Shown here: positions 51,858-61,302 of the stretch, piece by piece
Position numbering within the stretch: the first letter of the stretch is position 1
How the letters are laid out: each line of letters begins with the position of its first letter
NCBI RefSeq assembly: GCF_003335505.1
Contig: NZ_QPEX01000011.1
Location: forward strand, 527,123-591,122
Origin: Bremerella cremea
Lineage (GTDB): Bacteria > Planctomycetota > Planctomycetia > Pirellulales > Pirellulaceae
Direction of reading: 5' to 3'
DNA length: 64,000 nucleotides
The notes under the pieces: model-generated
Told to the model about the DNA's origin: nothing
The model's input: the letters and a program-made list of their open reading frames with translations, nothing else
Database searches by the model: none
Made by a program: the position numbers and the translations under genes

Positions 51858-54800
51858 ATGCTGGCACGACTGGTACAGGGAAGTCCCGGCCGACAGCACA
51901 TGGATGTCCTGCTCCGTCGCGTGTTATTTTTCCTCACGCAGCGGTGTGCCATCCTTTGTGCGCTAGTCGCCGTACTGCTCGCACCTTCACAGGGTGTTGC
52001 TCAGATCGATGCTGCTCCGACCGAAATGATTCGTAGCACGCTACGGATTGCCTGGGGAGGGACGACCGAACGACGCTGGAAAGGTTCGGTTTCGCTGACA
52101 TCTGGCAAGGTTCGTTTGGTGAACTTGCTTGGCATGGAAGCAGATGAGGCCCGGGCCGTGTTGCCCGTTCAAGGCCGCATTGAGGTCAACCATCTATCCC
52201 CACGCATCTATGATGGTTTCGACATTCAGATCGAAGCCCCACCCAATGCTCAGCTGACAATCCAGCTTTCGTCCAACCCGAACGAGCCGATAGTCCCCAT
52301 TTCGATCCCGATCCGTTCGCTGATGCAGCAGCCTTACCAGGCCGCTTTAGATGAAGCGGGGGCTCGGATTCTGGTGCAACGTACTCCGGGCGATGTCATC
52401 CGAACGGCACTGAGCCGTGATCATCTCGTCTTTTCACCCGAGGAATCGCTACGGGTGGGTTTGAGTGCTTACCGAACCAACTTCCCGCCAGGTACCAACG
52501 TTCAGGCATCGGTCAAGTTGCGACCGTCGCGGGCTACGTCGATTGTGTATGAAAAAACAATTGATGCGACCGTTGATCCACAGGGGAGTATTAACCTGGG
52601 CGACGCCCTTGATATTCCCTTGCCGGAAGAAGAAGGGGTGTACGATCTGTTTATCAGTTTGACCGAGCAGCGATTGACGAGCCTGGTTTTCGCGTCGAAG
52701 CCAACCTATCAGCGGACATTGCAATTGGTGGTGATCGATCCTGAGTTGCGGTATCAGTCCCCTGAAGAAGAGCCGCGACCGGTTGCCTCCTTCGATCCTT
52801 CGGCGGTCGATTGGTGGCCGCGACTATCGAAGTTGGCTTCTTACTACCCATGGCAGAAGTCGAAAACCTCGGAACTCCACAACAACTTAACCAAGACAAT
52901 CGAATACCTCGGGCGGAAATGGCAACAACTGGAACCTGGCGGGTGGCATGCCTATCCGTTGCCAATTGAAACGCTTGGTTCACCGATGATTGTGGAGGTC
53001 GAGTATCCCTCTGATTTGCCGCAGAGCTTGGGGATCAGCATTGTGGAACCTGATTCGGCAGGCATGATCACGCCAATCGGAATCGATTCTGGGGTCGAAG
53101 TGTTGCCGCCTCAACCAGGGGAGAAGCCGGGCGAACGGAAGCATCGACTCGTTTTCTGGCCGCGCAGTGCGACGGCAATGTTGCTGTTGACCTGTCGAGA
53201 TAAAGACAAGCCAGCGACGTATGGCCGCGTCAGCGTGTTGGCTGGCCGCCCCAAGATGCCAGAGCTAACCAGCACACCAGAAGATTCGGTCGGCTTTGAT
53301 TCAGGGGAACGTCTGGCGATCGCTTTCTGGGACAAACCGCTATTTGCCAAGGGCTTTGGCGCACCGGAAGACTTAAATGTCGCGTCGAATCGCTCGCTCG
53401 AAGATTGGCTGACCTTCTTAGAGGGAAGCAACCGAGTCGTCGAACACCTGAAACGTGTTGGTTTCAACGCAGCTTGTATTAGCGTGATGAGCGAAGGAGG
53501 AGCCCTCTACCCGAGCCCTTATTTCCGTTCGACACCTAAGTTCGATAAAGGCCTGTTTTTTGACGACGGCCGCGATCCTTTCAAGAAGGATGTGGCGGAA
53601 CTCCTGTTTCGTCAATTCGATCGCGCCGGTCTACGTTTGATTCCTGCGATGGAATTGAATGCTCCGCTGGCGAAGCTCGAAGAGGCTCGCATTGATTCAG
53701 CCGATCCGAATTTCGTCGCGATGCTAGATCACTTTGGTCGACCGGCGATCGATGTCCAAGGAGCCTCTGCCAGTCAAGGCAACTACTACAATCCGTTGGA
53801 CGAAGACGTGCAGCAGGCGATTAGCGACATGGTGCTCGACTTTGTTTCACGCTATGGGCATCATCCTTCTTTCGCGGGGATCTCCATTAGTCTCGACAGC
53901 GATGGCTATGCCTTGTTGCCAGGTCCTCAATGGGGAATGGATAACGAAACACTCGTTCGCTTCGCACAAAGCTTGCCGGCGGTTCAGCAGCAAATGTTCG
54001 CCAACTTGCCGAACGATTTGAATTCTCGCCGTGACTGGGTATTGCAGCAACAATGGGATGCGTGGCTCAAGTGGCGTGGCGAACGCATGTTTCAATTGCA
54101 TGCACGCTTGGCCACCATTTTGCGAAGTGCCAACTCGAACGCAGTCTTGTACCTGAATACGGCTGGTTGTTTTCACGGATCACATGCCAAGAAACGGTTG
54201 ATGCCAGAGTTGCCGCGGGTGGTCTCGACGAAGGATGTGCTGTTAGAGCTAGGAATTGATGTTCGGCGATACAAGACCCATCCGAACATCGCCCTGTTAG
54301 AGTCCAACTTCGTGCGTCCTCGTGGTAATGCGAAACGAGCCCCTTGGTACGCCAACTACCAGGCTGCCATGGAAGATGAAGCTTCGTATGCCGACGAAGA
54401 CAATCGCGGTGTGCTTCACTTTCATGTGCCAGATACGCTGCATGTGGCTGGTTTCGACCAAGCGAAGCCATTTGGACGCGACGGCAATTACACTTGGTTG
54501 GCTTCTCAGTTTGTGGGCTCTGGAGCGGCGGTGCGTAAGCCTTTAGTCGAGCATCTGGCGAAAGAGGATGACTTGTCGGTTTTCTTTGGCGGCTGGATGT
54601 TGCCGATGGGGCAAGACGAGGCACTGCACGAGTTCTTAACCATTTACAAGATGTTGCCCGCTGGCAATTATCATCGCTTGCAAGTTCCTCAGTCGCAGCC
54701 GTTGGTCATTCGTAAATTGACAACCGGTACCGAGACAACGCTTTATTTTGTGAACCCCACCCCTTGGGATCTCAATGCGACGCTTACGGTTCAACTGCCT

Positions 54801-55793
54801 AGCAACGGAACGATTACCCCGTTGGCGTCGAGTCAGATTTCGCGTGGTCAGCAATCGAAAGGGGAAGGGCAGTGGAGCCTTTCGGTGCCCGCCTATGGGC
54901 TGATTGCTTGCAAGGTGGATGTCTACGATGTGGCGATCTCTGGGGCAAAAGTTTATTTGCCGACAGGGGTCATGCGATCGATGAAAGAGCAATTAGACGA
55001 GTTGGCGTTTCGCGTTCAAAGCATCCGTTCGATTGCTCCGGTAGCGATACTTGAGAACGGTGACTTTGAACAGCCGCTGGCCGGGGGCGATATTCCTGGC
55101 TGGAAGACAAGCAGCCAGCCGGGAACTTCCGTTACACTTGATAAGCAAAAGATTTACGAGGGGCAACAAGCCCTGCGACTCAAAAGTGCTGGGCCGGTCG
55201 TGTGGGCACGAAGTGAAGAGTTTCGCGTGCCGGATAGCCGCCGGTTGATGGTGAAAATGCACTTGCTCAGCGAAGGGCCGCCAGAGCAGCCAAGTTTGCG
55301 GATCGTTTACGATGGCTACGTCGGAAGTCAAAACGTTTATCTGCATGTATCAGTGGGGGCCGAGACTGGTTATCCGTTGCAGGCATCGTGGAGCGAATTC
55401 GCTTATCCCATCGTCAATCTCCCGCCAGACCTAGAGAAGGTAAAGGTGGGTTTCGACATGATGGGGGCGGGCAACGTGTTGGTCGATCGGATCGAGATTT
55501 ATGACTTGGCTTTCCGCGAAGAAGAAATCAAAGAACTCAATAAGTTGGTCACGTTGACCTATTCCAAGTATCAACGAGCGGAAGTGGGCGACTGCTATCG
55601 GCTGCTCAACAGCCACTGGGTCAAGTTCCTGGAAGGACATGTGCCGATCGCTCCGGCGCTTGCCCAGCAATTGCAAGAGAATCGCGCCGCTGGCTTGGCA
55701 AAGCGGAATGTGCCCAAAGAAGAGCCACCCCAGCAAAAGACATGGCTCGATACCTTCCGCAGCTACACGCCTCGTTTCCCCCGTTTTCAGTAA
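51858..55793 (+). CDS. Large secreted protein with glycosidase-like (GHL10-type) barrel
   Basis: 1311 residues. The N-terminal signal/anchor lies at about 20-48, ending 'GVAQ'; a second ATG at 51900 is possible. Beta-rich domains fill about 55-510. The region 535-900 looks like a TIM-barrel glycosidase of the family-10-like (GHL10) group: 'VVEHLKRVGFNAACISVMSEGGALYPSP', 'FRQFDRAGLRLIPAMELNAPL', 'YYNPLDEDVQQAISDMVLDFVSRYG' and 'FAGISISLDSDGY'. A C-terminal carbohydrate-binding-like beta domain (about 1060-1230; 'NGDFEQPLAGGDIPGWKTSSQPG') and a helical end follow. It is 6 bp from the convergent sulfatase-like gene. Function inferred: polysaccharide processing at the cell surface. Confidence 0.65.
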   Translation: MLARLVQGSPGRQHMDVLLRRVLFFLTQRCAILCALVAVLLAPSQGVAQIDAAPTEMIRSTLRIAWGGTTERRWKGSVSLTSGKVRLVNLLGMEADEARAVLPVQGRIEVNHLSPRIYDGFDIQIEAPPNAQLTIQLSSNPNEPIVPISIPIRSLMQQPYQAALDEAGARILVQRTPGDVIRTALSRDHLVFSPEESLRVGLSAYRTNFPPGTNVQASVKLRPSRATSIVYEKTIDATVDPQGSINLGDALDIPLPEEEGVYDLFISLTEQRLTSLVFASKPTYQRTLQLVVIDPELRYQSPEEEPRPVASFDPSAVDWWPRLSKLASYYPWQKSKTSELHNNLTKTIEYLGRKWQQLEPGGWHAYPLPIETLGSPMIVEVEYPSDLPQSLGISIVEPDSAGMITPIGIDSGVEVLPPQPGEKPGERKHRLVFWPRSATAMLLLTCRDKDKPATYGRVSVLAGRPKMPELTSTPEDSVGFDSGERLAIAFWDKPLFAKGFGAPEDLNVASNRSLEDWLTFLEGSNRVVEHLKRVGFNAACISVMSEGGALYPSPYFRSTPKFDKGLFFDDGRDPFKKDVAELLFRQFDRAGLRLIPAMELNAPLAKLEEARIDSADPNFVAMLDHFGRPAIDVQGASASQGNYYNPLDEDVQQAISDMVLDFVSRYGHHPSFAGISISLDSDGYALLPGPQWGMDNETLVRFAQSLPAVQQQMFANLPNDLNSRRDWVLQQQWDAWLKWRGERMFQLHARLATILRSANSNAVLYLNTAGCFHGSHAKKRLMPELPRVVSTKDVLLELGIDVRRYKTHPNIALLESNFVRPRGNAKRAPWYANYQAAMEDEASYADEDNRGVLHFHVPDTLHVAGFDQAKPFGRDGNYTWLASQFVGSGAAVRKPLVEHLAKEDDLSVFFGGWMLPMGQDEALHEFLTIYKMLPAGNYHRLQVPQSQPLVIRKLTTGTETTLYFVNPTPWDLNATLTVQLPSNGTITPLASSQISRGQQSKGEGQWSLSVPAYGLIACKVDVYDVAISGAKVYLPTGVMRSMKEQLDELAFRVQSIRSIAPVAILENGDFEQPLAGGDIPGWKTSSQPGTSVTLDKQKIYEGQQALRLKSAGPVVWARSEEFRVPDSRRLMVKMHLLSEGPPEQPSLRIVYDGYVGSQNVYLHVSVGAETGYPLQASWSEFAYPIVNLPPDLEKVKVGFDMMGAGNVLVDRIEIYDLAFREEEIKELNKLVTLTYSKYQRAEVGDCYRLLNSHWVKFLEGHVPIAPALAQQLQENRAAGLAKRNVPKEEPPQQKTWLDTFRSYTPRFPRFQ

Positions 55794-55799
55794 CGCCAG

Positions 55800-57050
55800 T
55801 TACTCGACCGGCGTACACAATTCTTCGGGAAGGTCGGGCAACGGATCGTCGCGGCGATAGGCTAGTTCGATCGCCAAGGCGGTCTTCAAGCCAATCTCGG
55901 CCACGTTTGTGCAGCGATCGGCGATGTTGTTGATCTCCCAGCGATCGTCCGGTTTGACAAACAGTTCAGGCACGATTTGATCTAGCTCAAGTTCGTCCAA
56001 GGGTGTTATTTCATCCGGCAGGTGATACCGCAAGCTCCAATGGGTTGTGCGGAAGCAGCGCTGAAGACCAAGGCCGGAAAGCACGAATTCACGCGATTCT
56101 GCCAAGCGAACGTGGAGCAAGTCGAGGTTTGCTGAACCAGGTAACTCTAAGCCAAACGAGCGGACAACGGTTGGCAAGATGTCTCCCAACTGGGCAAGAC
56201 CTTGTAGGCGAGTGAGCCCTTCTTGCCCTCCTGGCTGGCGAATAAGCAGCGGGACATGGAGCGTGTCGCTATAAAGTCGCAGCGGAGAGTCTTGTTCGCG
56301 GCCGATTTGCCCATGCAGCCCTAACGGGTAACCACCGGTCGAGGTCAGCACAACCAGCGGTTGTTCGGCTAGGGGCAGCTCTTCGATGGTTGCCAGCAGT
56401 TCGCCGAGCAGCATGTCGAGCACGGTGACTTGCCCGGCGTAGGCTTGGGTGATGCCTAAGATATGATCGGAATCGAATTCGCGATTTTCTCGTTCAAAGG
56501 GAGGATGCACTAGCTCAGGTGGGGCCGGGTCGTCTTCATCCGCGAGGCTTTCGCGATAGCTATAAGGGGCATCCCAAGGGCCTAGCATGCCTCGGGCATG
56601 GGCCCAAATAACTTCTTCGCGCGGCGGTTCATCCAGCCAATCCAAAAGCACACTGGCAAAGCGCGCCAAGGTGGTTTCTTCCGCACTCTTGGCTGCCACG
56701 TCAGTAACTTCCGGAAACGTTTCAACCGATGACAACCGCGTGGTCTCGCGAAGCGTGGCCAGGCGCGGATCGTCGGAAAGCAAATGCAGCGGGATATCGC
56801 CTTCTGCCAGGACAGATAGCGGACCACCAGGGGAATCGATACCTAAAGGGTGCGAACCGTCGAGCAAACGAGGGTAAAGCATGAGCGGATCTGGCGATTC
56901 GCTCAAACACTGCTCGAACAAGACCGACTGACAAGCCCATTGGTCGAGCGCAGGCGTATCGAGCCACGAGTTTCCATAACAACCGAGAAAACCGGCTCCC
57001 CAGCCATCGATAACCAATATCAGCGCGCGGCGCACGAATACCCTTCCCAT
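55800..57050 (-). CDS. Sulfatase-fold protein lacking catalytic motifs
   Basis: 416 residues without signal peptide. The first strand 'RALILVIDGWGAGFLGCYGN' and 'LDTPALDQWACQSVLFEQ' match the start of alkaline-phosphatase/sulfatase-fold enzymes, including the first metal aspartate (D15). Where sulfatases have C/S-x-P-x-R, this has 'SESPDPLMLYP'; where they have 'S-D-N-G' it has 'TSTGGYPLGLHG', with no Asp-Asn pair. The C-terminal 'ELFVKPDDRWEINNIADR' again fits the sulfatase fold ('L.D.....N.A'). So it keeps the fold but not the active site. It could be a binding or regulatory pseudoenzyme, or use another chemistry. It leads toward the polysaccharide genes at 57120. Confidence 0.75.
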   Translation of the reverse strand: MGRVFVRRALILVIDGWGAGFLGCYGNSWLDTPALDQWACQSVLFEQCLSESPDPLMLYPRLLDGSHPLGIDSPGGPLSVLAEGDIPLHLLSDDPRLATLRETTRLSSVETFPEVTDVAAKSAEETTLARFASVLLDWLDEPPREEVIWAHARGMLGPWDAPYSYRESLADEDDPAPPELVHPPFERENREFDSDHILGITQAYAGQVTVLDMLLGELLATIEELPLAEQPLVVLTSTGGYPLGLHGQIGREQDSPLRLYSDTLHVPLLIRQPGGQEGLTRLQGLAQLGDILPTVVRSFGLELPGSANLDLLHVRLAESREFVLSGLGLQRCFRTTHWSLRYHLPDEITPLDELELDQIVPELFVKPDDRWEINNIADRCTNVAEIGLKTALAIELAYRRDDPLPDLPEELCTPVE

Positions 57051-57119
57051 GGTGAAGCGGGAGCCTAAAAGCCCCCGGATAAAATGCGACTACCTTGTCG
57101 CAACTATAGAGGGGGCACG

Positions 57120-57911
57120 CTATTTGGAAAAGCCGGGGCGATGCAACCAAGGACGCACAAGCTCTTGGAAAAACAATTGCGGGAAAACAATGGCATCCTT
57201 CGCGTAACGCCCAGTCAAACGCCTTGGGTCGGTGCCGATACGGTAGGCCCACTCTAAGCCGGTGTGCTGCATCCAGCGTGGTGCCCGTTTCTTTTCTCCT
57301 GCGAGGAAGTCGATGGTTGCTCCGGCGCAGATGGCCACTTTCGCCTCGACTTGATGGCGATACTTATGAATCCAGATTTCTTGCTTCGGAGCTCCCAGGC
57401 CGATAACCAACAAATCAGGCTGAACCTCGGCGATCCTGGCAAGGATATTGTTGTTTTCGGCCGGGTCGTTTTCAAAACCGAGCGGAGGGCTGTAGGTGCT
57501 TAGCACTTGAACATTGGCGTACTGACGATGAATGTTCACGGCCGCCTTTTGAGCAACCCCAGGCGCGGCCCCCAGCAGAAACACTTTGAGCGGTTCGGTG
57601 CTGTGCGTGGCCGCAAATAGCGCTGGAATCAGATCACTACCGGTGACGCGTTCAGGCAACGATTTCCCGAGCAGGCGCGAAGCCATCACGACTGGCCAGC
57701 CGTCGGCCAGCACCAAGTCGGCATCGTGATAGGCGGCGCGCAGAGGACCACTGCTTTGCAGTAAAACCGTGTGATCGACATTCGGGGTAACTACAAACTT
57801 GGCCGTTGTCGTTCGCGCTTCGTGCAGCCATATATTCAGTTGGTTGACAGCTTCGGCCATTCGCAAACGGTCGATTTCGATGCCAAACAAAGGGACTCGT
57901 GTATTGTTCAT
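57120..57911 (-). CDS. WecG/TagA/CpsF-family glycosyltransferase
   Basis: 263 residues. Family motifs are 'VPLFGIEIDRL', 'FVVTPNVDHTVLL', 'DLVLADGWPVVMASRLLG', 'LPERVTGSDLIPAL', 'VFLLGAAPGVAQKAAVNI', 'PDLLVIGLGAPKQEIWIHKYR', and 'AGATIDFLAGEKKRAPRWMQ.TGLEWAYRI'. These enzymes add N-acetylmannosamine or related sugars to a lipid-linked GlcNAc, early in surface-polysaccharide synthesis. The start ATG has GAGG nine bases upstream; a longer frame with MESPSS is rejected. It follows the O-antigen-ligase-like gene by five bases. Confidence 0.93.
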   Translation of the reverse strand: MNNTRVPLFGIEIDRLRMAEAVNQLNIWLHEARTTTAKFVVTPNVDHTVLLQSSGPLRAAYHDADLVLADGWPVVMASRLLGKSLPERVTGSDLIPALFAATHSTEPLKVFLLGAAPGVAQKAAVNIHRQYANVQVLSTYSPPLGFENDPAENNNILARIAEVQPDLLVIGLGAPKQEIWIHKYRHQVEAKVAICAGATIDFLAGEKKRAPRWMQHTGLEWAYRIGTDPRRLTGRYAKDAIVFPQLFFQELVRPWLHRPGFSK

Positions 57912-57916
57912 GGGAA

Positions 57917-59317
57917 TTAACCTCGTGCTGCTGCTTGGGGATTCCAAGCCTGAGGTGGTGCAATCGATGAATTGTGCGAGACGAGGCCAAAGTCGTACGC
58001 TAGGGCTGCATTCATTCCCGCGATCAGGAAAATGAGCGATTGCTCGTAGGGCATGAAAGTGATTTCATGTCCCACCATCTGGCAAAAAGCAGTCAAAACG
58101 ACGCCAACTCCCAAGGTGCCAATCGCTTTGGCCCAGGGAGGCGAGTTACTGCGCGCTTGACGCCAAGCGTTACGCAACCATAGGCCATACATCGAGATGA
58201 AGGGGATAAATCCGAGCAGACCGAGATCACTTAGCACACTGAGGAAGGTGTTGTGGTGGTCGTAGTCGCGGATCGATTCGAGAACTAAGTCGACGTTTCG
58301 GTCGGCGAGGTAAGGGAGTTTTGCTTTTTTGAATTGGCTGAAACCGTGCCCCAGTAGCGGACGGTCGAGGAACATTTCCCACGAGACGTACGTGAAGCTG
58401 GCCCGCATGCTGACCGAGCGTTTGGTGTCTTCCGCCGAGCCTTCGCGTTTGAGCCCCATGATGGCATCGGACTTCGCCACCAAGACCAGCAAAGCACAAG
58501 CCACCATGCCGGTGAGCAGTACCGTCCGGGCTTTTCCCTGCATGGTTAGAAAAACACCAACCAGCAAGCTCAAGCCGCCACCCATCCACACGGTGCGGGT
58601 TTTGGTAAAGAAAATGGCGGCCAGAAACAAAGGCACCAGCCCCAAAATAAGCCAACGCATTTTGCTGGAAGTGCGGTACCAGAGCAGGCACGTAGCCAGC
58701 AAGCAACCGCAAAGGTAAACCCCATAGCTAATCGACTGCACCATCGGACCTCGGGCCCGGCCAAAGTGTAAACCCACCTTGGGATCGGCGATGTAGCGTG
58801 GAAAAACAAAGCCGTATAGGCCTAAGCCTTCCAAGATGCCGGTCACCGCCAGATAAACCCCGAACAAGGTCATCGCGATCAAAAACCAGTCGACCTGCTT
58901 TTCGTCGTACTTGATGTTTCGGGCCACGATATAGATGGCCAAGGGAATCAAGTACCCGTTGATCAAGTGCTGCACCGGAGGCACTGACCCAGGAGCGATA
59001 TTGCGAAAATCGTGCGAAAAGGTATTGAAGAACAAAACGCCGAAGAAGACGGACATGACCGTGTCGAGCGTCATCCAGGGACGGACTTCCACCTTCCCTA
59101 GTTTCCATTGCAACACGAACGCCCCGACCAAGCCGACGATCCCTAATCGATCGAGCGAAAGGGTGATTCCGCCAACGTCGAACTGGAGAAAATAGACGCC
59201 AAAAGTAGACGTTATCACCAGCAGGCCAACGCAGGCCAGCAGCAAGTTGCCTCGCGAAGCCAGGATGGTGCCCCACACCAACCCTACGAGAGCGAAGATG
59301 GCAATAATGACTGGCAT
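57917..59317 (-). CDS. O-antigen ligase/polymerase-like membrane protein
   Basis: 466 residues with about eleven membrane helices. The Wzy_C/O-antigen-ligase region is visible at about 190-400: 'GRARGPMVQSISYGVYLC', the hydrophobic run with 'FFTKTRTVWMGGG', then a large periplasmic loop with 'RPLLGHGFSQFKK' and 'RDYDHHNTFLSVLSDLGLLGFIPF', where the conserved H-N/H-H and R residues sit. It should polymerise or transfer lipid-linked sugar repeats at the outer face of the inner membrane. The downstream glycosyltransferase gene begins five bases past the stop, so they are co-transcribed. Confidence 0.9.
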   Translation of the reverse strand: MPVIIAIFALVGLVWGTILASRGNLLLACVGLLVITSTFGVYFLQFDVGGITLSLDRLGIVGLVGAFVLQWKLGKVEVRPWMTLDTVMSVFFGVLFFNTFSHDFRNIAPGSVPPVQHLINGYLIPLAIYIVARNIKYDEKQVDWFLIAMTLFGVYLAVTGILEGLGLYGFVFPRYIADPKVGLHFGRARGPMVQSISYGVYLCGCLLATCLLWYRTSSKMRWLILGLVPLFLAAIFFTKTRTVWMGGGLSLLVGVFLTMQGKARTVLLTGMVACALLVLVAKSDAIMGLKREGSAEDTKRSVSMRASFTYVSWEMFLDRPLLGHGFSQFKKAKLPYLADRNVDLVLESIRDYDHHNTFLSVLSDLGLLGFIPFISMYGLWLRNAWRQARSNSPPWAKAIGTLGVGVVLTAFCQMVGHEITFMPYEQSLIFLIAGMNAALAYDFGLVSHNSSIAPPQAWNPQAAARG

Positions 59318-59380
59318 GAGAGTGAGGTCAATCGTCGAACATAGCTGGTACCAAGTGGAAACTGGTACCTTGCTGGGTGG

Positions 59381-60856
59381 CTAATTCCTTGAAGGAGGAC
59401 GGCGCGCTAGGTGCGCCAACGCTTGCTTCAAAGATAGGCCATGTCCGATAGGTGGCAGCTCTGATTGCTCTGGGCGGTTATCATTGCTGCCACCTTTTGT
59501 TGACTCTGCTGGTTGTAGCGATGTTGCGGCTCCGTCGCCAAGCGGCAAGCTAAGCAACAAGACTCCCAGACCCAAGCACAAGCCGCCAATCAACCCTAAA
59601 CCGGCAATCATTTTGCGCGACGGACCAACCGGATAATCGCTCACTTCTGGGCCGTTGACCTTGGTAACCAGGCTGGTGGTCGTAGCCGTTGCAACGGAAG
59701 CACGAGCATCCGCTAGGTCGGTACGTAATTGGGTCAGCTTGGCACTCTTTTCGCGTACTTCAGCCACCAAGTTGTTGTAGCTCGCACGCATTGATGCCAG
59801 TTTCGTCATTCGATTACTGACGTCATCAAGCATCTTTTGCAGTTGGGCAACGCGGCTTTCAGCGACCGTTTTTTCCGCTTTCAAGCCGCGAATTGCCAGA
59901 CTGATCTCTTGGTGTAAGTGCTCACGTATTTCGTCCTCGGCATGGCGCGCCGCGACTACGCCAGGGTGTGTTTTGGTGCGAATGCCCTGCAATTGAGCCG
60001 ATTGCAATTGCGCGTCGATCAAACCTTCTTTCAAGCGACGCAGAGCCGGTTGCGAGTCCAGCAACTGATTCGGAGTGGCAACAAGCTCGTTGGGATTTTC
60101 TTTAGCGGCAGTCAAAATATCGAGTAAACGCTCTGAACTCTCTTTCTTCGATAGCGCATCGCGAAGTTCACTCTTGATTTGAACCATCTGTTCCCGCAGG
60201 TTGCCGTTGCCAGAACCAACTTCATTCAAGATTCGCAGTTCTGCTAGGTCGGTGCCGACTTCGGCTTCCATTTCGGAGAGTTGATCGGTGACGGCTAACA
60301 GGGCTTTTTGGGCCTGCGATTCGCGGTAACTTAGCTCGTCAACTAGGCTTAAGGCTCTACCATTGCGCATTGCTCCTAAGTGTGATTCTAGTTCGGAACA
60401 CAGCAGTTGATTGAACTCGACGGCGCGCTCCGGAGTATCCGATTCCACGCTGATATACAGCATTTCGGTCGTGCCGAACTCGGTTCCATTCGGAGAATGG
60501 ACGTTGATCTTTTCGCGGGCTTGGGCGATGTCGTCTTTGCTTGGCCACGTTGCGCTGGACCAGCGATCCTCGGGTGCGCCGAGTTTGACCAGCGCAGCGC
60601 CAATAACTTCCTTGGACCGGGCTATCTGCATCACGGTTTCTTGGGCGTGCTTCATTTCCGCCGTGCCAGAAAAAGCCCCCGGCTTGCCGAGGCTGCTGAC
60701 GGCTTCGTCGCGCAAGACAATCGCCTGCGTCGCTTCCCATGCGGTGGGCATCATGATGGCATAACCTAATGCAACTAATGCCACGACCACGGTGGGAATC
60801 ATCCAACGCAGACGGTAGTGGATTAGGGCAAAGGTGATGTCGGCCAGATTCCACAT
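59381..60856 (-). CDS. Wzz/GumC-type polysaccharide co-polymerase
   Basis: 491 residues. Membrane helices lie near the N-terminus (about 17-38, 'MIPTVVVALVALGYAIMM') and at about 415-440 ('MIAGLGLIGGLCLGLGVLLLSL'). The periplasmic part has a Wzz head and a long coiled coil (about 170-400), ending with 'VSDYPVGPSRKMI', which is the P-x-x-P-x-x-P-type motif region before the second helix. No tyrosine-kinase domain follows, so it is the GumC/Wzz type without kinase. It sets chain length or guides export. I use ATG 60856; the 39-residue upstream extension is cysteine-rich and unlikely. First gene of the leftward polysaccharide operon. Confidence 0.88.
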   Translation of the reverse strand: MWNLADITFALIHYRLRWMIPTVVVALVALGYAIMMPTAWEATQAIVLRDEAVSSLGKPGAFSGTAEMKHAQETVMQIARSKEVIGAALVKLGAPEDRWSSATWPSKDDIAQAREKINVHSPNGTEFGTTEMLYISVESDTPERAVEFNQLLCSELESHLGAMRNGRALSLVDELSYRESQAQKALLAVTDQLSEMEAEVGTDLAELRILNEVGSGNGNLREQMVQIKSELRDALSKKESSERLLDILTAAKENPNELVATPNQLLDSQPALRRLKEGLIDAQLQSAQLQGIRTKTHPGVVAARHAEDEIREHLHQEISLAIRGLKAEKTVAESRVAQLQKMLDDVSNRMTKLASMRASYNNLVAEVREKSAKLTQLRTDLADARASVATATTTSLVTKVNGPEVSDYPVGPSRKMIAGLGLIGGLCLGLGVLLLSLPLGDGAATSLQPAESTKGGSNDNRPEQSELPPIGHGLSLKQALAHLARRPPSRN

Positions 60857-61302
60857 GGCTAGGAACTCGCGAAAGCGTAGCGTTGCAGCAGAGGGGGGAA
60901 AACATGCGGGAAGCAAGACACAACGCGTTGGCTGGAGGTCCTGCTTCCCACAATCCCGATTCGCTAGATCCATAAGGCAAAACAGATGCCAAGAACACGC
61001 AAGGCAAAAAGGTAGATGACGTAAGTGATTCCCTAGACGTTACTTATGTCAGGCGATGGATGCCTGTTGGTTTCTCCAGGTGATGTTTCTAAATTGCCTT
61101 GCGTGTGGCGAAAAAACAGCGTGTGTTGCATTTCGGAAACATGGTTGAGAAAAGTCGGCGACGACATCCACAAACTGCGCGGCTTACGTTTGCATTTACG
61201 TAGCAGTGGGGAATGTTTGAAGGGCAGCTTCTCGCGGCAGGTGCCTTATTGCGCCACGCGAGATGCCCCGATCCTAATGCCTGATAGCCGTTGAAGTTAC
61301 CT
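60857..61302. promoter_or_regulatory. Divergent control region of the polysaccharide locus
   Basis: 446 bp between the leftward (Wzz-first) and rightward (GNAT-first) transcription units. It holds an inverted repeat, TGACGTAAGT (61017-61026) / ACTTATGTCA (61042-61051), with one mismatch, which could be an operator. No gene is supported inside. Confidence 0.4.
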
